The notes under the pieces: model-generated
Seen by the model: only the letters and a program-made list of their open reading frames with translations
What the model was told of the DNA's origin: nothing
Databases searched by the model: none
Part shown: positions 14,701 to 23,800 of the stretch, one piece after another
Numbering within the stretch: position 1 is the first letter of the stretch
Layout: each line of letters begins with the position of its first letter
Source of the DNA: Eubacterium sp. TM05-53
GTDB taxonomy: Bacteria > Bacillota_I > Bacilli_A > Erysipelotrichales > Erysipelotrichaceae
Length of the DNA stretch: 26,877 nucleotides
Assembly (NCBI RefSeq): GCF_003436425.1
Contig: NZ_QSPK01000030.1
Location: forward strand, 1-26,877
Direction: 5' to 3'
Translations under genes and position numbers: made by a program

Positions 14701-15699
14701 TACATCACTAGCCAATTGAAGTAGATCTTGTTTGGCCAAGCCACTATATTCTTCTTCAAGTACGGATTTTTCGACATTTATATCGCCTAATTGTTTTTTG
14801 ATTTCAAGAATCATTTCACTCGCGTGATTCTTTTGTTCATATAACTCTTTCTGTTTCTTTGTCAATTCATCCAATTTATTTTTTTGTTCTACATACTGCA
14901 AACTTTTCTTATCTAATAAAGCATAATTATATTGTTCATATACATTTTGAATTGATTTAGCTGCCTGTTGACTTTGTTTTAATACTTCTAAACGATTTTG
15001 GACTTCATCCATATTGGATAATGCTTCTGTTAAAGGGCGTAAATCATCTTCACTTAAAGGTTGTAAAGATTCTGACAACAATTCATTGATTATTGTTGGC
15101 TTTAATGAGTTGCTTAATTTTGGAGAACGCAATTTAACTAACAAGTTGATACTTTCTTTATAATCATCTAGTGTTGGAAATTGAAAAAGAGCTTGATTCA
15201 CCCGAGCCATATATTCTCGTTGTGTTTCAATAAATTGATGTTGAATTCGATTTTTTAAGCTTTGTTTCGATATTGCTAAATTATGCTCCATCAGCTGAAT
15301 ATCTTTACCAATGCGTTGATTGTCTTCAATCACAAAATACCAAGTATCTAAAGGCTTGTTCTTTCGTGCTCTCATTCCCATTCCAATTGTTTTATAAATA
15401 TCGGAATCTTCTCTTTTGAATTCTAAATATAAATATGCAATTCGTTCATCTCGAGTTGAATTTTCATCAATTAAATAGGTTTCCATCTTTCGAGCTTTGG
15501 TACCAAACGCATCTAAACGTTCACTATTCTTATTTCCATCTAATAAGATAGGAATAAAGCTTTGCATCGTAACCGATTTTCCACTTCCATTGCTTCCTCT
15601 TAAGAGAATATGACCATTTTTAAAATAAAATTCTTCATTTGTATAATACCAAAAATCAATCAGGCCCATACGGTGCATATGCCATTTACTTGTTAACAT
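11716..15699 (-). CDS. jetC: Wadjet JetC, SMC/MukB-like ATPase
   Basis: JetC is the condensin-like motor that extrudes DNA loops with JetA and JetB. The 1327-residue protein has the ABC head split between the ends. The N terminus reads MHRMGLIDFWYYTNEEFYF, with Walker A GSNGSGKS at 35-42 and LDGNKNSERLDAFGTKARKM. The C terminus has the signature FSGGEKAMAMYVPLF at about 1219 and Walker B PLIIALDEAFAGVD near Asp1254. Between them lie long charged heptad coiled coils interrupted by a globular hinge-like region at about 640-740. Length and N-terminal pattern fit the long ATPase of type II Wadjet rather than the shorter type I. GAGGTG inside jetB precedes the ATG, and the gene overlaps jetB by 14 bases and jetD by 4, indicating tight translational coupling. 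Confidence 0.93.
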   Translation of the reverse strand: MLTSKWHMHRMGLIDFWYYTNEEFYFKNGHILLRGSNGSGKSVTMQSFIPILLDGNKNSERLDAFGTKARKMETYLIDENSTRDERIAYLYLEFKREDSDIYKTIGMGMRARKNKPLDTWYFVIEDNQRIGKDIQLMEHNLAISKQSLKNRIQHQFIETQREYMARVNQALFQFPTLDDYKESINLLVKLRSPKLSNSLKPTIINELLSESLQPLSEDDLRPLTEALSNMDEVQNRLEVLKQSQQAAKSIQNVYEQYNYALLDKKSLQYVEQKNKLDELTKKQKELYEQKNHASEMILEIKKQLGDINVEKSVLEEEYSGLAKQDLLQLASDVQRYKEDLTQQEKALKNKAQQESNKDNAYVSCKLKYDKQKDYNDSLEYEIHKNFKQLDQLNENMQFDEHIALKQDFLMNLNHTYDFNYTKSKIDKELSVLNQGLELFQKINNQKVLLNHVQDDYEKEQSLLEQIETELRAYQEQFRLLKEEYHEKFLAWNESNQILKMDASTMKKFFEIISDYGNTERYYEIDQDIHNRYVWYLKNQTETISKLSIEIKQLTKELQQIQEQYEYWNCLKDPQPDIVKEQEKARQYLEEKKIPFIPMYTLLDFDDSLNQDEKNTIEEQLLSSGLMTALIIPDMYQEEILNLPKGMKESFLFTHNKIEELEICILHSKIDYISLCDTFGLHEGSVKFFDNGFEIGNICSVISQTRKSIFIGKASREAYRKSQLDKLQEDINIKKESIQELESNLKIAQDKVKVLEKEYASYPKKADLDSSLFDVNRMLLKQEHSIEQIKKYIEQRNQYQICIQNLNKEITNISEKLGISNTEDVFRLRKDLFIEYKDELVQMESIHEKYIVNIDLFISLESQLEDLRIDLDSIRYEKKQLEIQLQKLQQLISVKEVQLNEMGYEKIKERMSKIMNRLDEIPKVVSNLYQEDGRWQNIKEQCEKDILENTSSIETQSTKAESYKKYYESELDLGYVSIEEKNPVSIHKHIVNLYPNLKNKDTLGNDLQTVFFMNRGFLQDYNLHFITLFDDQEDTMTRLDIKARYKGKQIDFTMLLKQLEIDIEKQSELVSSQDRHLIEDVLVNTISSKIRVHIRSSKRWIETMNKYMKEMNTSSTLKLGLQWKSKKAENEDELNSESLVRLLEKDLQLLKESDFQALSNHFRSKIKCARRNAEDPNSNLSFHQAMKDLLDYRSWFDFTIMYEIGNEKRKELTNNRFYVFSGGEKAMAMYVPLFSAVAAKFAYASDDAPLIIALDEAFAGVDSKNIDSMFGLIKKFGFDYIMNSQVLWGDYPNVDALAIYELYRQNDAKYVTTIRYEWDGHVKRLVDA

Positions 15700-16819
15700 T
15701 TCTTTTCACCTCAACATCAAATCCACCACCAATTTTTCCACAAATTGGATTGATTTTAATTCGATTTTCTTCTTCATCCACAAATCCATAATTTTTCATT
15801 GTATCTAACACGTTTTCACTCACCAAAGATTCACCCATATCTTGATATTTTTTAGGAAGAAACGCTAAATTATCTTTGATCCATTTACGCATCCATTTTA
15901 ATAAAAGTTCCTTTTCTATATAGGTGATTTCTTCCTCATTTACTTTTAACATTCCATTCTTTATTTTTTTAGTAATTTGCTGCATACAAACTAAAACTAA
16001 ATCTGAAATTGTATTTCGACTTGGAAAGATTGTTCCTACATTACAATCTTCATCCAGGACAATATAGCTACTTGAAGCATGTAAATGTAGATCGCATGGC
16101 ATAATACTTTGAAAATCCTTTTCGATTTGACGATAATAATGTCGAACATACACAAAATCCTCATCATTTTTATCTGTTCTATAGATGCCTGGTGACAACA
16201 ACAATCGTCTATACACTCTTTGTCTTCTTACAACACCTCGATCTTCTTCCATAGAAAACCACTCTGATTTTTTTATATCTTCCAATGAATGAATGTCCAT
16301 TATATCATGGGCAAAATTACGAATTACATATCGAGAATATCCTGTATTTTCATATAAAGCTTCGGTATCCTTGTTCTTGATAAAACCTTCTTCACTTCCA
16401 TCATCCAGTTCAATAATGTGGATAGATAGACAGTATTTTAATACACGTACCAATTGCCTTCGAGTATTAAAGTGCGTCCAATCAATCACTCCTTCTTGAA
16501 ATTGCATTTGAATATATTCTGTTAATGAAGATAGTACAAATTGTTCTTCGCGTTCTTTTGATTCCAAAAACAACAATACAAAACAAAACATTTGATATTC
16601 TTGAACGGATTGAAATTCTTGGATTCCCATCCATTCTTCAACATATCCTGGTATTTTTTCTAATTTAATTAGATATGGAGTAACAATAATCATATAGCCA
16701 AACTTTTCTTGTACAAATTTACGAATTTCTTTTACTGAATCTCTCACCATGTTATATAAGTCTGGATCTTCTTTTCGTAGAATCCATTTACGTTTTAATA
16801 ATTCTTGTAATGCATCCAT
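15686..16819 (-). CDS. jetB: Wadjet JetB, MukE-like accessory subunit (DUF2398-type)
   Basis: JetB is the winged-helix accessory (MukE/KITE-like) subunit bound to the JetA kleisin. The 377-residue protein is much longer than the roughly 200-residue type I JetB and fits the type II form. Visible features are KWILRKEDPDLYNMVRDSVK and KEIRKFVQEKFGYMIIVTPY at the N terminus, a helical core with RRQLVRVLKYCLSIHIIEL, the RRLLLSPGIYRTDKND segment that is characteristic of the family, and a basic C terminus. AGAGGT seven bases before the ATG fixes the start. It lies five bases after jetA and runs 14 bases into jetC. No catalytic motif is expected or seen. Confidence 0.87.
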   Translation of the reverse strand: MDALQELLKRKWILRKEDPDLYNMVRDSVKEIRKFVQEKFGYMIIVTPYLIKLEKIPGYVEEWMGIQEFQSVQEYQMFCFVLLFLESKEREEQFVLSSLTEYIQMQFQEGVIDWTHFNTRRQLVRVLKYCLSIHIIELDDGSEEGFIKNKDTEALYENTGYSRYVIRNFAHDIMDIHSLEDIKKSEWFSMEEDRGVVRRQRVYRRLLLSPGIYRTDKNDEDFVYVRHYYRQIEKDFQSIMPCDLHLHASSSYIVLDEDCNVGTIFPSRNTISDLVLVCMQQITKKIKNGMLKVNEEEITYIEKELLLKWMRKWIKDNLAFLPKKYQDMGESLVSENVLDTMKNYGFVDEEENRIKINPICGKIGGGFDVEVKRNVNK

Positions 16820-16824
16820 GTCGG

Positions 16825-18297
16825 CTACCTCTTAAAACAAATACGATAACTAGGCATCACAAAGATTCCATCTTCGCATTTGACCTCTATTGTTTTTAAA
16901 TTAGAATCATCGATATAAAAATCGCGACCATCATCTGTTTTTGCAGTCTTACTAACATCATTCAATCCTTTAGATAACCATGATAATAGTATTTTTCTAG
17001 ATTCATCATCTAATATATCTATTTTTTCAAAGTCAACCACTCCATCTTGAATATAAGTCTTTAATTTTTCGTTTTGCGCTTGTTTATGTTCTAATATTTC
17101 TAATCGTTGTTGCTCTTTTTCTAAATTATAATCTTGAGCCGGTTGTCTCTTTGTCTTTACTGTAGCTACTCGAGTTCTAGGTTCTAGTGCGTAATATGTT
17201 GTTTCTTCTTCATATACACCACTATCAATAGAATCTGTATTCCGATTATGAATAGCTTGCATATGTAGTGGTTTATCCACACCAAAAAACAAGGCACTCA
17301 TTTTATGGGCTTGATTTAAGTCTTGGCATTTACCAAATAAATCTGCAATATGTTTGTATTCTTCGGCTCGATTGGCACCTTGATTCTGTAGTTCTCCAAT
17401 CTGTTGGGCATAACGCGTGATTTTACGGATGATTTCATTCGTTATATCGGACATGCGATTTACTTCGCTAATTCCATTTTTTCCCACAAACCAACTGTAT
17501 ATGCTATCCCATCTCGCCATAAAATTGTCATATATGTCTTGTTTTTGAATTTTATCATCCATTCTTGGAATAGACATTTCATAATTCACAGCTTTTTCAA
17601 TCAAAATAACAATGGTTTCAAATGGTATATTTTGAATATAATCCTCTAAAATCATTGCGTGTTCTTGTAAGCCTTTGACAAAATTTCTTAAATAAGAAAT
17701 GATCTTTTCTTTAAATAATAAGAATGACTCTGTTTTCATCATTTCCTCTGCTTTTGCACTATTTAAAGTTCGAATATAATCTTGATAATTTTGGTTCAAA
17801 CGAATAAAATCTGCATTTAAATCTTTCCACCACGTATGAATTTCTTCTATACTCGCATCTTGTAAAGTTTCAATACGCATAATTTGATATTGAATTCTTT
17901 CAAGTAAAGTTGGCTCAAGAGATGCTCCTTCAACTTGTAAATTTTCTAGTTTTAAAGTCATACGTTCAATTTCAATCGTATACTCAGATAATTGATAACG
18001 ATATTTTCTGTTTTTAAACTCCTCAATTGACGTTACCTTAGATGTATCTTGAATCGCAATCAAATTTTTCCACTCCGTTAATGAAGATAAATCTGATTGA
18101 CATTGATCTAGCGTATAATTTGGAAAAAGTCCTGTTTGAATCATAGCTTCAAATACATCTTCTTTATATAGCCAATATTGAATTTTCTCATATTGCTCAT
18201 AAAAATATCGAATAATAACGCGATATCGATCCACATTTTCAGCTCGTAAATAATTGACTTCCGTAATTGGTTTTGTTAGTTTTTCATTGATTTTCAT
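16825..18297 (-). CDS. jetA: Wadjet JetA, kleisin-like subunit (DUF2397-type)
   Basis: JetA is the MukF/kleisin-like subunit that bridges the JetC heads. The 490-residue protein opens with the family pattern YLRAENVDRYRVIIRYFYEQ, then YWLYKEDVFEAM, a winged-helix stretch with LTEWKNLIAIQDTSKV and RKYRYQLSEYTIEIERM, long helices through the middle, a linker rich in charged residues at about 340-420, and a C-terminal domain ending PSYRICFKR. This N terminus is the DUF2397 signature, separating type II from type I (DUF3375) Wadjet. It is the first gene of the jetABCD operon. The ATG at 18297 has no clear ribosome site; a TATAAA at 18317-18322 on the minus strand could be its -10 box, implying a very short leader and low expression. 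Confidence 0.9.
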   Translation of the reverse strand: MKINEKLTKPITEVNYLRAENVDRYRVIIRYFYEQYEKIQYWLYKEDVFEAMIQTGLFPNYTLDQCQSDLSSLTEWKNLIAIQDTSKVTSIEEFKNRKYRYQLSEYTIEIERMTLKLENLQVEGASLEPTLLERIQYQIMRIETLQDASIEEIHTWWKDLNADFIRLNQNYQDYIRTLNSAKAEEMMKTESFLLFKEKIISYLRNFVKGLQEHAMILEDYIQNIPFETIVILIEKAVNYEMSIPRMDDKIQKQDIYDNFMARWDSIYSWFVGKNGISEVNRMSDITNEIIRKITRYAQQIGELQNQGANRAEEYKHIADLFGKCQDLNQAHKMSALFFGVDKPLHMQAIHNRNTDSIDSGVYEEETTYYALEPRTRVATVKTKRQPAQDYNLEKEQQRLEILEHKQAQNEKLKTYIQDGVVDFEKIDILDDESRKILLSWLSKGLNDVSKTAKTDDGRDFYIDDSNLKTIEVKCEDGIFVMPSYRICFKR

Positions 18298-18327
18298 ATT
18301 TAAATTTTACTACACTTTTATACAAAC

Positions 18328-18363
18328 AAAAAGGAATTGAATGATTTCACTCACTCAATTCCT
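18328..18363 (-). terminator. terminator of the degV pair
   Basis: On the minus strand AGGAATTGAGTGA (18351-18363) pairs with TCATTCAATTCCT (18332-18344), with one mismatch, around a six-base loop, followed by five T. It separates the degV operon from jetA. Confidence 0.8.
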
Positions 18364-19219
18364 ATTGCTCTTTCATTTCATTAAATACTTGTAATGCTAA
18401 GCAGCCAAGTCCCGTATGAATTCCGACTGCACTTACTAAATTGATTACTTTTACTTTAGCGCCTTCTATTTGGCTTTCAATCTTTTGAGCATACAATTTT
18501 GCAGCATCTAATGCATCAACGTGCGCAACAATAAATGTATAATTAGAATCTACATTCAATTCTTTTAAATGTTTAATAACACGATCTTGAGCACGTTTCA
18601 TTGTACGAACTTTATCTAATACATCTACTTTTCCATTCGTACTTTTACCAATGTGTAAAACAGGTTTGATTTTCAATAAACCACCTAGTGCCGCAGCCAT
18701 TGGTGTCAATCTTCCACCACGTTTCATATGATCTAAATCATCACACAACAACACAGTTTCACAACTATCCGCAATGCTTTGTAGTTTTTTAATAATTTCA
18801 TCAATTGGAATGTTTGCTTCATACATCTTTTTAGCTGTCTCAATCATACATCCTTGTTCAACCGCTGTGCAATAACAGTCAACGCCTACAAATTTCATTT
18901 CTAATTGATTCGCAATCATTTCCATAGAATCCAATGTTCCGGATAATCCTCGACAAATAGGAACCGCAAAAATTGTGTCATATCCTTCATTTTTTAATTC
19001 TTCAAAACAATCTTGAATTTTGCCTAAACTTGGTAAAGATGTTTTTAAAACCTTTTTCTCATGTAATTTTTGAATCACTTCAGAATATGTAATTTCGGTA
19101 TATTCATCTTTTGATTCACCATCACAAGTAATTTGTAATGGAAGACAATAAATTCCTTTTTCTTTCCAATAGTCTGGATGCTGGCCTGTTCCGGTATCCG
19201 TCACAAATGCAATCTTCAT
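18362..19219 (-). CDS. DegV family fatty acid-binding protein, second copy
   Basis: DegV/FakB proteins hold a fatty acid for phosphorylation by the FakA kinase, feeding exogenous fatty acids into phospholipid synthesis. This 285-residue copy has the N-terminal IAFVTDTG strand, TSLPS at 60-64, GLSGT at 91-95 with the head-group serine at 93, DDLDHMKRGGRLTPMAAALG, and the C-terminal AVGIHTGLG with His268. Its start lies two bases after the stop of the upstream degV paralogue, with GGGGG as ribosome site, so the two are co-transcribed. The stop codon lies in the terminator stem. No fakA is in the window. Fatty-acid chain preference cannot be told from sequence. Confidence 0.93.
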   Translation of the reverse strand: MKIAFVTDTGTGQHPDYWKEKGIYCLPLQITCDGESKDEYTEITYSEVIQKLHEKKVLKTSLPSLGKIQDCFEELKNEGYDTIFAVPICRGLSGTLDSMEMIANQLEMKFVGVDCYCTAVEQGCMIETAKKMYEANIPIDEIIKKLQSIADSCETVLLCDDLDHMKRGGRLTPMAAALGGLLKIKPVLHIGKSTNGKVDVLDKVRTMKRAQDRVIKHLKELNVDSNYTFIVAHVDALDAAKLYAQKIESQIEGAKVKVINLVSAVGIHTGLGCLALQVFNEMKEQ

Positions 19220-19221
19220 GG

Positions 19222-20082
19222 CTAGGCCCCCTTTACTTTTTTCACAAATTGAATTCCTACAGCACCTAATCCTGTATGAACCGCAATAACGGCATACATT
19301 GGATCTGTATGAATTTGAATATCTTCGCCAAATACATCGTGTAGCTCATCTATCGCAATTTGTGTACCTTCTTGATTTTCTCCGTTTAATACATAAAATT
19401 CATAATCTTGTGCATTCGCATCTTTTGAAATCACTTTAACAGCTTTTTTAATAGCTTTGGACATTGTACGTACTTTATCAAAAACATCGACTTTTCCTTC
19501 AGTATTTTTAGATACTTCCAAGATTGGTTTAATTTTCAACATTCCTGCAAGCTTAGCTGCCATTGGAGTTAATCGTCCTCCCTTAGCTAGATGATCTAAA
19601 TCTTCTGGAATTAAAAAACCACGTGAATGATCTACGCTGTCTTTTAAACGTGAAATGATTTCTTCTGGGTGTATTTCTTGTTCAACTAATTTTTGAGCTG
19701 ATAACACCAAATATTTTTCCACACCTAAAGTAGTATATATATCTAATGTATGAATTTTAACCCCATGCCATTTACCAGATGCCTGTATTGCCTGATTTGT
19801 TCCTGATAATCCATTTGATAGAGTTATCAAAATAACATCCGTAATACCATTATTTTTATATGATTCTAATAAAGCCTCAATATCGCCTAATGGTGGCATG
19901 CTTGTTTGAGGCATAAAGCCTCTTTCTAAGAATGAATTTAATTCTTCTACTGTTAAATTCACCCCATCTAAATATGTTTTATCTTCTATTTGAACCTGTA
20001 AAGGTAAAAAATCAATTCCTAACGCTTGTGCTTCTTGTTTGGTTAATCCACAACCACTTTCTGTCAATACTCGAACCTTCAT
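19222..20082 (-). CDS. DegV family fatty acid-binding protein, first copy
   Basis: The 286-residue paralogue of the downstream degV gene has the same layout: VRVLTESGCGLT at the N terminus, TSMPP at 60-64 (the last residue of the usual TSxPS is Pro), GLSGT at 91-95 with Ser93, PEDLDHLAKGGRLTPMAAKL, and VIAVHTGLG with His269. The arrangement implies a FakB-type lipid carrier. Two adjacent FakB proteins usually differ in chain preference, one for saturated and one for unsaturated acids, but which is which is not visible. AGGAGG precedes the ATG, and a good promoter lies at 20113-20141. It is divergent from an ABC transporter operon. Confidence 0.93.
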   Translation of the reverse strand: MKVRVLTESGCGLTKQEAQALGIDFLPLQVQIEDKTYLDGVNLTVEELNSFLERGFMPQTSMPPLGDIEALLESYKNNGITDVILITLSNGLSGTNQAIQASGKWHGVKIHTLDIYTTLGVEKYLVLSAQKLVEQEIHPEEIISRLKDSVDHSRGFLIPEDLDHLAKGGRLTPMAAKLAGMLKIKPILEVSKNTEGKVDVFDKVRTMSKAIKKAVKVISKDANAQDYEFYVLNGENQEGTQIAIDELHDVFGEDIQIHTDPMYAVIAVHTGLGAVGIQFVKKVKGA

Positions 20083-20112
20083 TAAAACCCTCCTTTTTTT
20101 GAAATCATCCTA

Positions 20113-20141
20113 ATCCTAACATGAAATATTAATTTTCTCAA
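20113..20141 (-). promoter_or_regulatory. promoter of the degV pair
   Basis: On the minus strand TTGAGA (20136-20141), a 17-base spacer and TAGGAT (20113-20118). A second TAGGAT follows directly at 20107-20112, so the start may be heterogeneous. Confidence 0.55.
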
Positions 20142-20146
20142 ATGTC

Positions 20147-20155
20147 TGATATAAT
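20147..20155 (+). promoter_or_regulatory. extended -10 promoter of the ABC transporter operon
   Basis: TGATATAAT is a complete extended -10 element 18 bases upstream of the ATPase start codon at 20174. No good -35 is present. The leader is only about 12 bases but includes GAGGTG as ribosome site. Confidence 0.55.
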
Positions 20156-20173
20156 TAGTTTGAGGTGATTTGT

Positions 20174-20878
20174 ATGAGCGCTTTCATTTCTTTTGAAAAT
20201 GTAAAAAAGACTTATCATATGGGCGAAATCGACATACATGCGTTAGATGATGTGAGTTTTGAAATACAACAAGGCGAGTTTGTGATTATCGCAGGAGCCA
20301 GTGGTGCTGGTAAAAGTACTATCCTAAATCTACTGGGTGGAATGGATACTGTCAGTGAAGGAAGAATCATTGTAGATGGTCGTGAAATCAGTTCTTATAA
20401 AGAAAAGGATATGACACTTTATAGAAGATATGATGTTGGATTTGTTTTCCAGTTTTATAATCTAGTTCAAAATCTTACTCTTCGCGAAAATGTTGAACTT
20501 GCAACACAAATTTGTAAGAAACCACTTGATATAGATGAAACTATAGAACTTGTTGGACTAAAAGATAGAATGTTCAACTTCCCTAGCCAGCTTTCTGGCG
20601 GTGAGCAGCAGCGTGTCGCAATCGCAAGGGCATTAGCTAAAAACCCAAAGCTTTTACTTTGTGATGAACCCACAGGTGCTTTGGATTATCAAACAGGTAA
20701 ACAGGTTCTTAAGGTCTTACAAGATACGTGTAGAACGCAAAATAAAACTGTCATAGTTATTACCCACAACTTAGCATTAACACCAATGGGAGATAAGGTC
20801 ATTAAAGTTCGTAGTGGAAAAATTGAAAGTATTACATGTAATGAGCATCCTATGGATGTAAATGACATAGAGTATTAA
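20174..20878 (+). CDS. ABC transporter ATP-binding protein, MacB/LolD type
   Basis: This is the nucleotide-binding subunit of a type VII (MacB-like) ABC system, which powers extracellular conformational changes or export rather than import. In 234 residues it has Walker [10 protein letters not shown] at 41-49, Q-loop Gln93 in [10 protein letters not shown], signature LSGGEQQ at 140-146, Walker [13 protein letters not shown] with Asp164-Glu165, and the H-loop VITHN. The [10 protein letters not shown] and [11 protein letters not shown] patterns mark the MacB/LolD/FtsE group. The ATG at 20174 is chosen over an in-frame GTG at 20165 because the GTG is part of the GAGGTG ribosome site. It is followed after one base by its permease. 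Confidence 0.95.
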   Translation: MSAFISFENVKKTYHMGEIDIHALDDVSFEIQQGEFVIIAGASGAGKSTILNLLGGMDTVSEGRIIVDGREISSYKEKDMTLYRRYDVGFVFQFYNLVQNLTLRENVELATQICKKPLDIDETIELVGLKDRMFNFPSQLSGGEQQRVAIARALAKNPKLLLCDEPTGALDYQTGKQVLKVLQDTCRTQNKTVIVITHNLALTPMGDKVIKVRSGKIESITCNEHPMDVNDIEY

Positions 20879-20879
20879 T

Positions 20880-23800
20880 ATGCTTTCTTCTTATTTAAAA
20901 GATATTTTCCGTGAAATTAAAATCTCCCTCGGTCGTTTTCTATCTATCCTTTGTATTGTCGCAATTGGTGTGGCATTCTTTGCCGGCATTAAAGCGAGTG
21001 CACCGGATATGAAAAACAGTGCCGATATGTATTTTGATAAATATAATGTTCAAGATATACAAATCTATTCATCGTTGGGACTTACCAAAAAAGATGTAAA
21101 GGCCATAAAAAAATTAAAGGGTGTCCAATCCGTACAGCCAAACTTTTCAATGGATACATTGTCTCAGATTGATTCAACACAAATGGTTATTAAAGTCATT
21201 TCTTATGAGATTGATCAAAAGATGAATAAAATCCGTATAGTCGAAGGAAGAATGCCTGAAAGAGAAAATGAGTGTTTGGTTGAGGCTAGCTCTGCTACAA
21301 ATAAATTATATGGTACTTTCCATATTGGAGATACAATCAAATTACAGAGTGGTACAGATGAAGCTTTATCTAAGTCCTTGAAAAACACAAATTATAAAAT
21401 TGTTGGTACTTGTTATAACCCAAATTACTTATCTTATGAGAAAGGATCCAGTAATATTGGTTCAGGGACGGTAAACTCTTTTATATATGTACAAAATTCA
21501 AATGTATTAAAGGATTATTATACAGAAGTTGATGTTTGTGTTAAAGGTGCAAAAGAATTAGATTGTTATAGCGGTGCATATTTTGATGTTGTTGATCCAG
21601 TACTTAAAAGAATCAAGAAAATCGCAAACAAACAAATCGATGCACGCATTCAGTCTTATCAATCTAAATTAGATGAAAAAAAACAGGAAGCAACCAATGA
21701 ATTGAATGATGCTGAAAACAAATTGAATGATGCACAAGACAAGATTGATTCGGGTCTAGCAGAGATTCAAAATAATGAAATTAAACTTCAAAATTCTAAA
21801 AATCAAATTAATCAAGGGTGGAATGAGTATTACCAAAACATCAAAGTATTAGATAACATTCCAACTCTGCAAAATGCGATTGCTCAAATTGAAGAGAGTG
21901 AACAAAAACTTCCTGAGTTATTGTCTCAGAAAGAACAAGCTGAAAATGGTTTGGATCAAATTAATGCAGCAATGGATGATCTTAATATGCAACGTAAAAT
22001 GATTCAAGATTCTATTGATTTGATAGACATCTCAATTGAAAAAGCTCAAAACACGCCTAGTACAGATGAATCGTCTGAAGCTATAAAGAATAAGGTAATT
22101 GAAAACCTAAACAACGGAAAAATATATCTACAAGGAAAGATTGCTGAAATTGATAATACCATCGCCAAAAAAGCGGAGTTAGAAGCGGCTATACCACAAC
22201 TTCAGAATGCAATTGACCAAATTCAAGCCGGTGTCGCAAAAAAAGCGGAATTGCAATCTCAGTTAAATCAGTTATTGAATGCAAAAGATCAATTAAATAG
22301 TGCTTATGTAAATCTAGTAAATGGTGAATCGCAATATGAGGATGGCGTATCCAAAATTCAAGATGCTAAAAATGAAATAAATTCAAACATTGAAAAGCTA
22401 GCACTATCTAAAGCAGAGTTTAATGTTCGAAAACACGATGCCTTAAGAGAAATAAATGAGGCACAAGAAGAAATTGATAAAATGGAGGGAAAATGGATTG
22501 TTTTAGATCGTGACTCTCATTATTCTTATCGTGATTACGGTGCTTGTGCGGATCGTATGGATGGTATTGCGAAAGTATTCCCTGTATTCTTCTTCTTAGT
22601 AGCTGCTTTAGTTTGTATGACAACCATGACACGAATGGTAGATGAACAAAGAAATGAAATGGGAACTTTAAAAGCTCTTGGTTATTCAAAAAGTCAAATT
22701 GCATTTAAATATATAATTTATGCATTTAGTGCAAGTGTTTTAGGATCTATTTTAGGGTGTTCTTTAGGAATGTATTTGTTTCCAACTGTCATCTTTAATG
22801 CTTGGAATACTTTATATAACATTGAAAAAATTCAATTTCTATTCCAGCCTGGTCTTATCTTATTAGCCAGTGGATCTGTTACTGGCATTACACTACTAGC
22901 CACGCTATATTCTATTTATAGTGAATTGATTGAAATGCCTAGTCAGTTAATGCGTCCTAAGGCTGCAAAAGCTGGCAAAAAAATTCTTCTAGAAAAAATT
23001 CCATTTATATGGAAGCATTTGTCTTTCTTACAGAAGGTAACCGCAAGAAATATTTTCCGTTATAAAAAGAGATTCTTCATGACAATCATTGGTATTGCAG
23101 GATGCTCTGCATTATTGGTTGCTGGTTTTGGTATTAACGATAGTATTTCAGATATTGTTAATCAACAATATAATGTCATCTATCACTATGATGCTACAAT
23201 TTCAGCCAAATCAAATGACATGACATCTAAAATACATTCTTTAAAGGGAGTTAAAGATGTATATGAGGAAGATCATCTTGCCGTAACTACAAAGATCGAC
23301 AATAAAGATATTTCTACTACGGTTCATATTATTTCAAATGATGATAAGTTCAAAGATTTCTGTACACTATTTAATGGCAACAAAGAATTTGATCTTGATG
23401 ATTCTTCAGTATTAATATCTCAAAAAATGGCTACTAAATTGAATAAAAAGGCTGGAGATACGATTACATTTAAAGATGCCAATGATAAAGTTATTAAAGC
23501 TAAAATCAAAGGTGTATTTACAAATTATGTTGGGCATCATATATACGCAAGTGAATCGTTATACAAGAGTTGGAACACTAAGGCAAAGACTTCACATACT
23601 TATTTAATTAAATCTAAAAAAACAACGAAAAAATTTGAACGTGATTTAGGAAACAAAATCATGAATATAGATGGTGTGCAAAGCGTTACTTTCTATTCAT
23701 CTCTACAAAAAAACTTCAAAGATATGATTAGTAGTATTTCTTATATTGTTGTTGTTCTTGTTATTTCAGCAGCATGTCTTGCATTTGTAGTTTTATACAA

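Noticed and set aside
11840..15640. Repeated AT-rich TTGTTC/TTCTTG-like stretches within jetC as a CRISPR or repeat array
   Set aside because: They are codons for Glu/Gln/Lys/Leu-rich coiled coils on the other strand, with no regular spacing or identical units.
11716..15699. JetC as a chromosomal SMC, SbcC or RecN protein
   Set aside because: The partner genes jetA, jetB and jetD and the N-terminal pattern are specific to Wadjet; housekeeping SMC and SbcC have different neighbours and hinge regions.
10415..18297. Type I Wadjet assignment
   Set aside because: JetB and JetC are far longer than the type I proteins, and JetA and JetD show DUF2397 and DUF2399 patterns rather than DUF3375 and DUF2220.
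22150..22270. Short DNA repeat (GCAAAAAAAGCGGA-like, twice) in the permease gene
   Set aside because: It fits heptad repetition in the coiled coil; only two imperfect copies, in frame, so not a mobile or regulatory repeat.
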